From positions 1 to 64,000 of the forward strand of contig NZ_RZNY01000019.1 of NCBI RefSeq assembly GCF_003994475.1: a DNA stretch of 64,000 bases, read 5' to 3'. A program made the position numbers and the translations under genes. How positions within the stretch are numbered: position 1 is the stretch's first letter; every line of letters starts with the position of its first letter. The notes beneath the pieces were generated by a model. It had not been told where the DNA came from, ran no database searches, and was given only the letters and a program-made list of their open reading frames with translations. The DNA comes from Paenibacillus anaericanus. GTDB taxonomy: Bacteria > Bacillota > Bacilli > Paenibacillales > Paenibacillaceae. Positions 9,401 to 17,605 of the stretch are shown here, in pieces.

Positions 9401-10623
9401 TGCGCGGCTGCTCTATAATGAGCAACAGTCTCAACCTCACCGCCATCGATACGGAAAGCGGTCTTAATTAGACCCTCCCCGTATCCTGTAACACAGGAGT
9501 TAGCAATGAAGCAGCCCTGTGGTAATAGCTCGTAGAGCTCCTGTAGAGCACCTGAAAGAGAGTTTAGTGGATTGCCTTTATTTCCTGCGTAAAAAGTATG
9601 TAAAATTTGATTGTCTGATCCGATGAGTACCAGCTTGGTTGTAGTAGAGCCCGCATCAATACCTAGAAAGCACGGACCAATGTAAGTAGCAAGTTCGGAG
9701 CGTGGTGCTGCTGCGCTGCTGTGGCGAAGCTGAAAGGCTTCAAGTTCCTCGTTATTCGCGAAAAGGGGAGGGAGCAGGGCATCTGAATTTTGATCTGCAC
9801 TGAAGTTGACACCTGCTAACTTTTGCTGCCACTCCAATAAACCTAGGGAAGGACCTTCCGTTCCGTGCAAGCAAGAACCAATTGCTACAAAGTAATGAGC
9901 ATTTGCTGGGAAAATGACCTCGTCCTGAGATAAACCTAACGTTACAATGAAACGCTCACGTAATTGTGGAAGAAATGTCAGCGGTCCACCTAAGAAAGCG
10001 ATCTTACCCTTGATAGGTCGTCCGCAGGCTAATCCACTAATCGTCTGGTTAACGATACTTTGAAATATAGAAGCTGCGATGTCTTCTCTCCGAGCTCCTT
10101 CGTTAAGGAGTGGCTGAACATCTGTCTTAGCGAAAACCCCGCAACGCGAGGCAATAGGGTAAATCGTTTCATGGCGACTTGCCAAATCATCTAATCCTGC
10201 CGGATCAGTCTCAAGTAGCGCCGCCATTTGATCAATGAACGCACCTGTTCCCCCTGCACAAGCATTATTCATCCGTTGTTCGATGCCACCAGTGAAATAA
10301 ATAATTTTCGCATCCTCACCGCCAAGCTCAATAGCTGTATCGCTCTCAGGAGCGATATGTTTAATCGCCTTACTGCAAGCGACCACTTCTTGGAGGAAGG
10401 GGATACCACCTAACTTGGATAATGCTAATCCTGCTGATCCACTGATACATACGGTGGCCTCTGCATTCGGAAATTGATGGCTTACATTGTTCCATAAGGA
10501 GAGAATCGCAGTTTGTATATCACTATAATGTCGAACGTATTCTTGATATACGATCTCTAACTCGTTCATGACAATGATTTTGGCAGTTGTTGATCCAATG
10601 TCCATTCCAATATGAAGTAACAT
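6412..10623 (-). CDS. Large acyl-CoA dehydratase activase-related protein
   Basis: This 1403-residue protein fuses two activator-type ATPase domains of the BadF/HgdC family to DUF2229 and HgdB-like regions. HgdC proteins use ATP and a [4Fe-4S] cluster to send low-potential electrons to 2-hydroxyacyl-CoA dehydratases. Domain 1 has GMDIGSTTAKI, NNACAGGTGAF and SRCGVF. Domain 2 (from about residue 317) has GIDAGSTTTKL, NEACSAGCGSF and SRCTVF, so both keep the phosphate loop and cluster-type cysteines. The C-terminal half has Cys clusters such as CNLCSNTC and SESVCYP. AGGTGA precedes ATG. MarR lies 20 bases upstream. The substrate of this fused class is unknown. Confidence 0.88.
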   Translation of the reverse strand: MLLHIGMDIGSTTAKIIVMNELEIVYQEYVRHYSDIQTAILSLWNNVSHQFPNAEATVCISGSAGLALSKLGGIPFLQEVVACSKAIKHIAPESDTAIELGGEDAKIIYFTGGIEQRMNNACAGGTGAFIDQMAALLETDPAGLDDLASRHETIYPIASRCGVFAKTDVQPLLNEGARREDIAASIFQSIVNQTISGLACGRPIKGKIAFLGGPLTFLPQLRERFIVTLGLSQDEVIFPANAHYFVAIGSCLHGTEGPSLGLLEWQQKLAGVNFSADQNSDALLPPLFANNEELEAFQLRHSSAAAPRSELATYIGPCFLGIDAGSTTTKLVLIGSDNQILHTFYAGNKGNPLNSLSGALQELYELLPQGCFIANSCVTGYGEGLIKTAFRIDGGEVETVAHYRAAAHFMPDVDFILDIGGQDMKCIKIRGGAIDSLMLNEACSAGCGSFLESFAKALGVDIIEFAKQALLSTKPVDLGSRCTVFMNSKVKQVQKEGASLPDLSAGLAYSVIKNALQKVIKIRNPEEMGQHIIVQGGTFCNDAVLRAFENLTGRHVIRPDIAGIMGAYGSALIAKERSKENSTSTLLPQEELGSFAYEVSQARCNLCSNTCALTVNRFPDKSFHVTGNRCERGANQKKAKSDLPNLVEYKYERIFNYTSLEPAQAIRGTVGIPRVLNMFENYPFWHTFFSQLGYRVVLSPKSSKKLYERGMETIPSESVCYPAKLAHGHIESLIRSKVDFIFYPAVIYEKREDEKADNHFNCPVVASYPEVIRTNMDGLKESGIPLISPFLNFDNVSVLKKRLQETFADIPKEELLSAVDEALTESWQAKEDIRNKGDETLAHLERTGGKGIVLCGHPYHADPEINHGIAELIIGMGVAVLTEDAVTHLGIVKHPLSVVNQWTYHGRMYRAAYFVGERDDLELVQLTSFGCGIDAITADAIQEILESHNKTFTLIKVDEISNLGAARIRLRSLLAAMREREDRQITAQLSTAPAAPASFTKLMKETYTILAPQLSPIHFELFETVFREAGYRLKILETASKEATDEGLKFVNNDACYPAIMTIGQIMKALRSGDYDHNRTAVILSQTGGGCRATNYIALLRKALKEANMEQIPVISLNVSGMENQPGFQLNLKTINRLIAASCYGDLLMRLLYRYRPYESNKGDTEILFRKWMELSKLSLQSFSFRQYKENIRSMVKEFQSLPLISVTKPRVGIVGEILIKFHPDANNKIVEVIEAEGGEAVVPDFLDFMFYCLYNPIYKADQMGKNKMLGFLNPMLIGYLELYRKPMKQALEGSPHLDPPESIYSLADKASRLVSIGNQMGEGWFLTAEMMELLDHGVNNIVCIQPFACLPNHITGRGMVKGLKELYPGANITAIDYDAGVSEMNQINRIKLMMSIASGVLC

Positions 10624-10643
10624 GGCTGTTCACCTATCCCTGC

Positions 10644-11084
10644 TTAAATTTGATCTATCCCGGAGAATTTCTCGCGAATTAATTCCAGTGACTGAACGAA
10701 CAAACAGAGTTGTTCTTTGGAGAAATCGTGAAGCATGGTCTCAAACATCGCATTGCGTTTGTGGACCATCTCCTCTAATGCCAACTTTCCTTCAGGTGTC
10801 ATCTGAATCCAGCAAACTCGCTTGTCTTCTTTGTCTTTGATCCGTTCCAAGAGGCCCTCAGCCACCAATTTGTTCAACGCGATGGTGTTAGCACTCGAAG
10901 AGAGCCCGACGACATCGGCGATATGGGAGACCATACATTTCTGGCTTCTGTAGACAGCAAGAAGGATGAAGAATTTACTAGGCAGAATGTTATCGCCGTC
11001 GCTAAAAAATAATCGACCCATATTATGTGCTATCTCAAGCGTAGTTTCACATATGTTCTCTATAACTTCAGTACTGGGGTTCAT
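10644..11084 (-). CDS. MarR family transcriptional regulator
   Basis: This MarR-type winged-helix DNA-binding protein of about 146 residues has the central HTH at SHIADVVGLSSSANTIALNKLV. The wing segment is LLERIKDKEDKRVCWIQMT, and helices at both ends serve dimerisation. An upstream ATG at 11096 sits directly on the AAAGG and is unlikely; the ATG at 11084 is better spaced. It is upstream of and cotranscribed with the activase-like gene, so control of that gene is a reasonable inference. A cysteine lies in the wing (KRVCW); whether it senses redox state cannot be told. Confidence 0.88.
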   Translation of the reverse strand: MNPSTEVIENICETTLEIAHNMGRLFFSDGDNILPSKFFILLAVYRSQKCMVSHIADVVGLSSSANTIALNKLVAEGLLERIKDKEDKRVCWIQMTPEGKLALEEMVHKRNAMFETMLHDFSKEQLCLFVQSLELIREKFSGIDQI

Positions 11085-11215
11085 AAATTGCCACATCCTT
11101 TACACTTCGTAAAAGGTTTTATGATAAAGCTTTATAATCAAACCATATCATGACATACGGGCTGAAAGGCTGTGAGAAATGTAACACTATATGGAAAATA
11201 ATTCATATGATTCAC

Positions 11216-11263
11216 CAAAAAAACACGTAAGAAGCGCCGGTTTTGGCTACTTCTTACGTGTTT
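11216..11263 (-). terminator. Terminator after the phosphodiester glycosidase gene
   Basis: AAACACGTAAGAAG and CTTCTTACGTGTTT form a 14-bp perfect stem. On the minus strand it is followed by a T run (the A tract at 11216-11223). The stem overlaps the last base pairs of the stop region of the gene that starts at 12032. Confidence 0.85.
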
Positions 11264-12032
11264 ATTTAATGACTATGATTTGCTTAAGATCCCGTGAATC
11301 GCCGGGTAACATGATCTCTGCTGCGTTCAACTGGGATGAACCATCGCCGTCAAGGAATATCCCTTCCTTCTCGGAGCCTGGAGCAATCGTGCTTTGTACA
11401 GCATCTCTAAATTCCGCAGCCGTACAACGAGTGGGTGTAACGATGAGCCAAAGCTTTCCTGAATCGTCATAGACGAGACCGGAACGGAGGCGTTGCTCAT
11501 CCGGGTTTGGAAGGTGCTCACGCTCAATAGCAGCACTCCATAGGTCATCGTTCTGTAAATTCATGCTTACGCCACCCTGGGCAAAATAGTGGCTTCTATC
11601 CATAACTTCAATCTCTTCAACTGTGGAGACAACTTGTATAGAGAAGCGGCTTGCTGTTTCGTCCCATACCAGTGTACCTCGATCATATTTGGTATTAAAC
11701 CATCCAGAGCCAAATTCTCCGGCTGTTCCTTTGACAGGAATGTCATCGTTCACTGCGATATTCAATACGGACTCCTCATAGAAAAATCCACCGTTTATTC
11801 CGTATAAATGGTATTCGCTCAGAGGTTTATCAGCTGCTCTTAGTTCAATATGCTCCGGCTTTACAGCGAGTGCATGAACCTTGACGCCATTGCGAGCTTC
11901 TATTTCATGATAAGTATAAGGATGGGGAAGAAGGTTGGTTCGTCCCCATAACAACATGAGCACAATGCAGAAGGTAATGGCCAATGCTGAAGCAGTGGCT
12001 AAACTTAATCGATGTAGTTCAGTCTTTAACAT
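11262..12032 (-). CDS. Phosphodiester glycosidase family protein (NAGPA domain)
   Basis: The 256-residue protein has one N-terminal membrane segment (about residues 13-31) and an extracellular NAGPA-type domain. Family members remove terminal N-acetylglucosamine phosphodiester groups; YoeB/NagPA-like domains are common in Firmicute surface proteins. Conserved features include GINGGFF near residue 79, the RSGLVYDDSGKLWLIV strand, and FLDGDGSSQL near the C-terminus. Its start overlaps the end of the M42 peptidase gene by 14 bases, so it is translated from the same message. The substrate is unknown, but a wall polymer is plausible. Confidence 0.87.
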   Translation of the reverse strand: MLKTELHRLSLATASALAITFCIVLMLLWGRTNLLPHPYTYHEIEARNGVKVHALAVKPEHIELRAADKPLSEYHLYGINGGFFYEESVLNIAVNDDIPVKGTAGEFGSGWFNTKYDRGTLVWDETASRFSIQVVSTVEEIEVMDRSHYFAQGGVSMNLQNDDLWSAAIEREHLPNPDEQRLRSGLVYDDSGKLWLIVTPTRCTAAEFRDAVQSTIAPGSEKEGIFLDGDGSSQLNAAEIMLPGDSRDLKQIIVIK

Positions 12033-13056
12033 ATGCGGCTAGCAGTCGCGTTGTATTCAAGATAGCCTGTTTGTGGGTGCGCTCCATGGCATGGGATGCA
12101 TGAACACCAGGACCAATGAGTGCTGCGCGGATGTTATGACCTGCAGATAGCGCAGCAGAAGCATCGGATCCATAGTGCGGATAAATGTCCACCGCATAAG
12201 GGATATTCAGCTCTTTAGCTAGCTCAATGAGCTTACCGGTCATTTCATAATCATAAGGTCCGCTAGAGTCTTTGGCACAAATCGAAACATCGGTTTCCTT
12301 GCAGCTAAGGTCGTCGCCCATAGCGCCCATGTCAACAGCGATCATTTCATGAATACCCTCTGGGATCCATGAAGCTCCATGTCCTACTTCTTCAAAGTTA
12401 GAGATAAGGAACACGAGATCATGGCGTGGAACCCAACCTTCACGCTTACTTGATTCAAGCAGTCCAAATAGAGCAGCAACACTTGCTTTATCATCCAAAT
12501 GTCGAGATTTCACATAGCCACTAGGTGTAATCACAGCACGTGCATCGAACGAGATGAAATCTCCTGGTGAAATCCCCAGTTTCAGCACGTCTTCTTTATT
12601 TTCAACTACTTCGTCGATACGTACTTCCATGTTACTTTCAATACGTTTAAAGTCCCGTGCGTCACTGTATACATGAACGGATGGATGGGTCGACAGAATA
12701 GTTCCACTATATGTCTTACCACTGCGGGTGTGAATGGTACAGTATTCATTCTCTATACTGTGCATCATGAATCCACCCACAGAAGTGATAGCAAGTGTAC
12801 CACGCGATGTAACCGAGCGGACCATGGCACCAAGTGTATCCACGTGTGCGCTGAGTGCGATAACTCGGGAGGAATCTTTCCCTTTCACACGCAGAATCGC
12901 ACCACCCTTTTCATTTTGGGAAAAAGGGATATCAAGTGATTCCGCTTCAGCTTGAATCACTTTCATAATGTCATGAGTGAATCCGCTTGGGCTAGGAGTT
13001 TGAAGTAGGGTTGTTAGAAGATTCAAAATATAAGATTCATTTAGTTGTATGTCCAA
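12019..13056 (-). CDS. M42 family metallopeptidase (glutamyl aminopeptidase-like)
   Basis: This cytoplasmic, cobalt/zinc-dependent aminopeptidase of the M42 family has 345 residues, the normal size. The metal and catalytic motifs SAHVDTLG, RHLDDKAS and FEEVGHG are present, and the final ligand His is in GPGVHASH. It starts at TTG, placed 9 bases after AGGAGG. Its 3' end overlaps the phosphodiester glycosidase gene, and the LapA-like gene lies 37 bases upstream in the same direction. The three probably form one transcript. Confidence 0.92.
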   Translation of the reverse strand: MDIQLNESYILNLLTTLLQTPSPSGFTHDIMKVIQAEAESLDIPFSQNEKGGAILRVKGKDSSRVIALSAHVDTLGAMVRSVTSRGTLAITSVGGFMMHSIENEYCTIHTRSGKTYSGTILSTHPSVHVYSDARDFKRIESNMEVRIDEVVENKEDVLKLGISPGDFISFDARAVITPSGYVKSRHLDDKASVAALFGLLESSKREGWVPRHDLVFLISNFEEVGHGASWIPEGIHEMIAVDMGAMGDDLSCKETDVSICAKDSSGPYDYEMTGKLIELAKELNIPYAVDIYPHYGSDASAALSAGHNIRAALIGPGVHASHAMERTHKQAILNTTRLLAAYVKD

Positions 13057-13093
13057 ATCGAAAAGCCTCCTAATTCTAAATGCTTGTGTTTTG

Positions 13094-13417
13094 TTATTTT
13101 GTGTTGATTTCTTCTTCGGGAGCGGGAATTTCGGATGCCATGGCTTCCGGAGCAGTATATCCGGTTGCTTCTTGAATATGTAGAAGTTGGGCCTTTAAGG
13201 CTTTAACTTCTCTTTGCAGACGGTATCCACGGTAAATTCCGAAGGAACCGACAATGATACCACCAAGTAACGTACAACCGAGAATGAGTAGAATTAACGG
13301 TATGTCCACGGAACCGGCAAACAGATTCACATGTACAGGGTCCACGTTCATGACAGCAAATACGGCAGTGATTAATGCAAAGATTAGCGCAAGGATCAGA
13401 GACCATTGAATTTTCAC
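13094..13417 (-). CDS. LapA-domain (DUF1049) membrane protein
   Basis: This small membrane protein of 107 residues has two transmembrane helices (about residues 5-25 and 38-63) and a charged coiled-coil C-terminus beginning RGYRLQREVKALKAQ. The N-terminal pattern W(S)LILALIFALITAVFAVMN with the NVDPVHVN turn is typical of the LapA/DUF1049 family. In proteobacteria LapA helps regulate lipopolysaccharide assembly; in Firmicutes the role is unknown. It starts at GTG, 11 bases after AAAGGAGG. It is the first gene of the LapA-M42-glycosidase unit. Confidence 0.85.
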   Translation of the reverse strand: MKIQWSLILALIFALITAVFAVMNVDPVHVNLFAGSVDIPLILLILGCTLLGGIIVGSFGIYRGYRLQREVKALKAQLLHIQEATGYTAPEAMASEIPAPEEEINTK

Positions 13418-13455
13418 CTTAGGAAAAACCTCCTTTATACTTTAATGACAGTATA

Positions 13456-13485
13456 AAATCCCTTACTCTAAGGAGCAAGGGATTT
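13456..13485 (-). terminator. Hairpin downstream of pepF
   Basis: AAATCCCTT (13456-13464) pairs with AAGGGATTT (13477-13485). It lies 17 bases past the pepF stop. The T run on the minus strand is short and interrupted, so it may be a weak terminator. Confidence 0.55.
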
Positions 13486-13501
13486 ATTTACAGAGCGGCA
13501 G

Positions 13502-15415
13502 TTACTTGGTCAAGTTCTCCATTTGTTCAATCAGTTCTTCGAAGATATTCATCGCATCGCGAATCGGTTGAGGAGAGGACATATCTAGCCCAGCTTTTTT
13601 GAGAATGTTGATGGAATAGTCACTACCACCACTCTTTAAGAAGCTCAGGTAACGATCTACTGCTGGTTGACCTTCTTCAAGAATCTTCTTCGAGAAACTG
13701 GTTGCCGCTGAGAATCCAGTAGCATATTTGTACACATAAAAGCTGTTATAGAAATGAGGGATTCTTGCCCACTCCATTTCAATCTCTTTATCCACAGCCA
13801 TTTGCTCACCATGATATTTAACATTGAGGTCGTAGTAAATCGACGATAACTCTTGTGGGGTTAAGGAGATACCCACTTCAGCCCGTTCATGAATAATCTT
13901 CTCGAACTCAGCAAACATAGTTTGACGGAATACGGTAGTCCGGAACTGATCTGCATAGTAAGTTAGAAGATACAGCTTTTGTTTCGGATCAGTGGATTTC
14001 TTCAACAGGTAATCCATCAATAAAGCCTCATTCGTCGTCGAAGCTACTTCGGCGAGGAAGATGGTATATTGTGCATCACGGTAATCCAAGTTCTCGTCTG
14101 AGAAATAGGAATGTAGAGCATGACCCATTTCATGAGCTAGCGTAAACATGCTGTTCAGATTCTCATTGTGATTCAGTAGTACGTAAGGGTGGGTGCCGTA
14201 AGCCCCCCAGCTATAAGCTCCTGTACGTTTTCCCTCATTCTCGTAGACATCAATCCAGCGGTTGTCGAAACCTTCGCGAAGTGCTGTGAGATAATTTTCA
14301 CCGAGTGGTTTCAAAGCTTCTTCAACCATCTTCTTAGCTTCGTCATAGGTGATGTCCCACTTGTATTCCTCTACCAGTGGAGCAAATAGATCGTACATGT
14401 GAAGCTCATCCACGCCAAGCAGTTTCTTACGTAGCTTCATATAGCGTTGTAAGAGTGGAAGACTCTCATGAATCGTGTCGATTAGGTTAGTGTATACTTC
14501 CTTCGGTATGTTATCGCCATATAGAGCCATTTCCAGTACGGAAGGGTATTTGCGAACTTGTGAATAGAAGATATTCTTATTTACATTGGCATTTAATGTA
14601 GCAGCAATCGTATTTTTTTGCTTACCATAGGTCTCATATATTGCTTTAAATGCTCGTCGGCGCACATCACGATTTGGGTTCTCTAGGAATTGAATGTAAC
14701 TACCATGAGTGAGCTCAACTTCGTTGCCGTTCTCGTCTTTAATCTTTGGAAACTTGATATCCGCATTATTGATCATACCGAAAATTTGTTGTGGTGCTTG
14801 AGATAGGTTACCAACTTGTGCTAGTAATGCTTCCTCAGTTTTACTAAGTACATGTGCTTTCTCGCGTTTGATCTCTTGCAGAGTGAATTTATAAGGTGCC
14901 AGATCAGGATGTTCAATTAATTGATCAAGTTCTTGCTCAGGTAGAGATAAAATCTCCGGTGTAATGTAAGAGAGTGCCTCACTGATCTCAACGCTAAGTT
15001 TCTTTGCTTTTTGTACAAGTGCTTGGTATGTAGAGTTTGTTGTATCTTCATCATGGTTGAGATGGGCATATACATATAACCGTTCGATTTCTAGTGAAAG
15101 TTTGTCTTCAAGTGTAAAAATAGCCTTGATGTTCTCCGCGGTATTCAGTTTACCCTCAAATTCGGAAGCCTTCTTCTTCATCACTTTCAATTCATCGTAT
15201 GTTTTATCCCAAGCTTTTTGATTTTCAAATAAATCTTCTAGTTTCCAACGGTTCTCAGTTGGCACCTCAGAACGTTTCGGTAATGTGCTCATTGGAATCC
15301 TCCTTTGTTTTGGGGAAAATGATGGCTGTTCATTCTTAGCAGTTGTCCCGTTTGGTATTGCCGCAAGTAGCAGGGAGCAGGATAATAGGAGGGGGAGCAA
15401 TGGAACTCTTTTCAT
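13502..15415 (-). CDS. pepF: Oligoendopeptidase F, with a possible secreted form
   Basis: This M3B zinc oligopeptidase carries HEMGHALHS near residue 430, followed by the helix with the third ligand (FLAEVASTTNEAL). Two starts have strong ribosome sites. The ATG at 15292 (AAAGGAGG, 7 bases away) gives the usual cytoplasmic enzyme beginning MSTLPKRSEVP, 596 residues. The ATG at 15415 (AAGGAGG, 6 bases away) adds 41 residues resembling a Sec signal: KR, a leucine-rich core of about 16 residues, then a possible TTA-KN cleavage site. A third in-frame ATG at 15433 has no ribosome site. Family members are normally cytoplasmic. Secretion of the long form is an inference. Confidence 0.92.
   Translation of the reverse strand: MKRVPLLPLLLSCSLLLAAIPNGTTAKNEQPSFSPKQRRIPMSTLPKRSEVPTENRWKLEDLFENQKAWDKTYDELKVMKKKASEFEGKLNTAENIKAIFTLEDKLSLEIERLYVYAHLNHDEDTTNSTYQALVQKAKKLSVEISEALSYITPEILSLPEQELDQLIEHPDLAPYKFTLQEIKREKAHVLSKTEEALLAQVGNLSQAPQQIFGMINNADIKFPKIKDENGNEVELTHGSYIQFLENPNRDVRRRAFKAIYETYGKQKNTIAATLNANVNKNIFYSQVRKYPSVLEMALYGDNIPKEVYTNLIDTIHESLPLLQRYMKLRKKLLGVDELHMYDLFAPLVEEYKWDITYDEAKKMVEEALKPLGENYLTALREGFDNRWIDVYENEGKRTGAYSWGAYGTHPYVLLNHNENLNSMFTLAHEMGHALHSYFSDENLDYRDAQYTIFLAEVASTTNEALLMDYLLKKSTDPKQKLYLLTYYADQFRTTVFRQTMFAEFEKIIHERAEVGISLTPQELSSIYYDLNVKYHGEQMAVDKEIEMEWARIPHFYNSFYVYKYATGFSAATSFSKKILEEGQPAVDRYLSFLKSGGSDYSINILKKAGLDMSSPQPIRDAMNIFEELIEQMENLTK
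15292..15312 (-). promoter_or_regulatory. Internal ribosome binding site giving the short PepF form
   Basis: On the minus strand AAAGGAGG stands 7 bases before the ATG at 15292, inside the frame that begins at 15415. It is as strong as the upstream site, so translation of both forms is possible from one message. Confidence 0.6.
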
Positions 15416-15545
15416 ACAGGACCTCCTTTTCATGTCTGGAGACCGCTAGCGTACGGATCGGAATTGCTTGTGATCTTTACGCTAATGGCGTTTTCCTAGT
15501 ATGACCCTCTATACTGCGAAATATTTCCACTACAGTTTAGTGTTT

Positions 15546-15722
15546 TTACAAAGTCCAGAAACTATAAACGATCAAGCAAAAGGCAACTACGACCATAAAA
15601 AGCGACGCAATGGCTAGACCTCGTTTTAATTGCGGAGGAATATTAGCCTTGGACATGACCACAACAGCACCAAGCGCAAATGCCGCTATAATAAAAATTA
15701 GAATATTTGAACTACTATCCAT
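15546..15722 (-). CDS. 58-residue two-helix membrane protein
   Basis: This short frame encodes MDSSSNILIFIIAAFALGA and then a second hydrophobic stretch (about residues 35-55) after the polar turn KANIPPQLKR. The ATG follows GGGGTGATCTC, a usable ribosome binding site. Two predicted membrane helices with a short cytoplasmic or external turn are all that can be said. It sits between pepF and the 77-residue gene, all on the minus strand. I do not recognise the family. Confidence 0.65.
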   Translation of the reverse strand: MDSSSNILIFIIAAFALGAVVVMSKANIPPQLKRGLAIASLFMVVVAFCLIVYSFWTL

Positions 15723-15771
15723 GAGATCACCCCAACTCTTTTAGATTATAATCCTGTTCGTGCAGAGCGGA

Positions 15772-16005
15772 TTAAACCTCCTTGAAGGCGTTCATGATTT
15801 CGGTCCATTCTTCTTCTCGGCCTACAAAATCTTCCTTAGGGAAGTGGTTTTTCGCCCAATGCATCAAGGCAGGACGGCTAAGGAAAGTCTGTGTTTCTTC
15901 GCCCCATTGGTCTGAAATTTCCCGAACAACGATATATTTTCCTTGCACCTCTACTGTCAACATGTTCCATTTGTCTCTCTTGTATATTTCATGCTTTTTT
16001 ATCAT
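15772..16005 (-). CDS. Conserved hypothetical protein, 77 residues
   Basis: This small soluble protein (MIKKHEIYKRDKWNMLTVE...) is rich in charged and aromatic residues, with alternating strands (YIVVREIS) followed by helices (ALMHWAKNHF, EEEWTEIMNAF). GGAG stands 8 bases before ATG. There is no signal or membrane segment. The codon pattern and stop-free frame support a real gene. I cannot assign a function. Confidence 0.7.
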   Translation of the reverse strand: MIKKHEIYKRDKWNMLTVEVQGKYIVVREISDQWGEETQTFLSRPALMHWAKNHFPKEDFVGREEEWTEIMNAFKEV

Positions 16006-16301
16006 TTTGTATTACTCCAGTCTCTACATCTATATAGAAATGAACGAAAGAAGATGACACCCTTCAAACTCATATTAAGGCTATATGGGATGCGCCAGAA
16101 TTAGCTTCAGTTCAATCTATCTAATAGAAGGTATTTTTATGTTAAAATGATAACGCACGCCCCAATGGAAAGCAAATAAAAAGCGGAATGTTTATGTTCC
16201 AAATAAATTTACGAAATCATGACACATTGCATTGTCTCTTTCCATAGAGTATAATATAATTATTCGTCCATGATGGCGATTATTTTTAGGAGGTTGTTCA
16301 T
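16006..16301. other. Non-coding gap upstream of the cold-shock gene
   Basis: The divergent 77-residue gene ends its leader here. Apart from the promoter of the cold-shock gene (16227-16255) I see no gene or repeat. The cold-shock leader is about 40 bases, much shorter than the regulated leaders of some cspA genes. Confidence 0.5.
16227..16255 (+). promoter_or_regulatory. SigA-type promoter of the cold-shock gene
   Basis: TTGCAT (16227-16232) and TATAAT (16250-16255) are separated by 17 bases. Transcription would begin near 16262, about 40 bases before the TTG start. Confidence 0.6.
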
Positions 16302-16499
16302 TTGAAAGGTACAGTTAAATGGTTTAACGCAGAAAAAGGTTATGGTTTTATCTCAGTTGAGGGTGGCGAAGATGTATTTGTACATTTCTCCGCAATTCAA
16401 GACGAAGGATTCAAAACATTAGATGAAGGCCAAGCCGTAGAGTTCGATATTACTGACGGTAACCGTGGTCAACAAGCTGCTAACGTAATCAAATTATAA
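16302..16499 (+). CDS. Cold shock protein (CspA/CspB family)
   Basis: This 65-residue single-domain OB-fold nucleic acid chaperone melts RNA secondary structure. RNP1 (KGYGFISV) and RNP2 (VFVHF) are intact, and the usual [13 protein letters not shown] beginning is present. The start is TTG, preceded by AGGAGG. It stands alone, with its own promoter and terminator. Which of the several Firmicute Csp paralogues it matches cannot be decided from sequence alone. Confidence 0.95.
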   Translation: MKGTVKWFNAEKGYGFISVEGGEDVFVHFSAIQDEGFKTLDEGQAVEFDITDGNRGQQAANVIKL

Positions 16500-16552
16500 G
16501 ATCACTTCCGGTAACGGATCACTTATAAAGTTTGGTTTCAAGCATGATATGG

Positions 16553-16586
16553 AAGGCACAGCTCCCAAAGGGCTGTGCCTTTTTTT
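16553..16586 (+). terminator. Terminator after the cold-shock gene
   Basis: AAGGCACAGC and GCTGTGCCTT form a strong stem, followed by a run of seven Ts. Confidence 0.9.
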
Positions 16587-16751
16587 GGCATATGGGCAGG
16601 GTGGCCCTTATGTAACTATTTTCACTTTAGGAGCTCTTTCCTTTTGACCTATTTATAGTGAGAGTGATAAACTAATGTGGTAACTACTTTTTTCTGGGAA
16701 ATTAACTAGGTTGATTTCTGCAGTAATACATTTGGTGGGGAGCGTTTAGTT

Positions 16752-17495
16752 ATGAAGTTCAAACTATTTAAAGATCGCAAAGGGAAAGCGGATCAGGCTA
16801 AGAACAACCAATGGGTTAAAATGAGCCGCGATATTTATATGCAAGCACGTAAAGGTGGACCCAACCCGGAAGCCAATTTTGGATTGAAAACGGCGATTGC
16901 TAATGCTAGGGCGATTAAAATGCCGGCTGATAACATCGAACGAGCAATCAAAAAAGCATCCGGATCAACTGATAGCGTTGAATACGAAGAAATTTATTAT
17001 GAAGGATACGGCCCTGGCGGAGTAGCCATTATGGTAAAATGCCTGACGGATAACCGTAACCGTACTGCAGCTGATATTAGATCGATATTTAATAAAAGAG
17101 GCGGCAACATGGGTGAATCCGGTTGTGTAGCTTATATGTTTGATCAGAAAGGTATGCTTGTCATTAATCGGGAAGAATTCGAGGACTTGGACGAGGATAC
17201 GTTGATGATGCAAGCACTTGAGGCGGGAGCCGAGGACATGAATGTTCATGAGGACAGTTATGAAGTGCTAACTCATCCGCATGAACTTGAGATTGTTAAG
17301 AGTGCTTTAGAAGCATCTGGTTTGCAATTTAGTAGTGCTGAAGTACGTTGGATTCCACAGAACACAGTGGCTGCCGATGGTGAGAACGCGGAGAAGTTGC
17401 TTAAGATGATGGATGCATTCGAAGATAACGATGATGTCCAGGACGTATTCGCTAACTTCGAAATTAGTGAAGAAGAGATGGAGCGTATCGGATAA
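16752..17495 (+). CDS. YebC/TACO1 family protein
   Basis: This 247-residue protein belongs to the YebC/PmpR family, long annotated as transcriptional regulators and more recently linked to translation of proline-rich stretches. Motifs include NQWVKMSRDIYMQARKGGPNPEANFGL, MPADNIERAIKKASG, EEIYYEGYGPGGVAIMV and the NKRGGNMGESGCVAYMF segment. The N-terminus lacks the common AGHSKW beginning, placing it in a divergent subgroup like Bacillus YeeI. It is monocistronic, with a terminator at 17528-17579. Confidence 0.9.
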   Translation: MKFKLFKDRKGKADQAKNNQWVKMSRDIYMQARKGGPNPEANFGLKTAIANARAIKMPADNIERAIKKASGSTDSVEYEEIYYEGYGPGGVAIMVKCLTDNRNRTAADIRSIFNKRGGNMGESGCVAYMFDQKGMLVINREEFEDLDEDTLMMQALEAGAEDMNVHEDSYEVLTHPHELEIVKSALEASGLQFSSAEVRWIPQNTVAADGENAEKLLKMMDAFEDNDDVQDVFANFEISEEEMERIG

Positions 17496-17527
17496 GTAGC
17501 CGATCGGCTAGATATACACCTTTGAAG

Positions 17528-17579
17528 AGGCTATCCTTACAAGTAGATCAAATCTAACTTGAAGGGCAGCCTTTTTTTT
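17528..17579 (+). terminator. Terminator after the YebC-family gene
   Basis: AGGCT-ATCCTT-ACAAG pairs imperfectly with CTTGAAGGGCAGCCT, followed by eight Ts. Confidence 0.75.
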
Positions 17580-17605
17580 ATAAAGAAAATGGGTTCTAGA
17601 TATAA

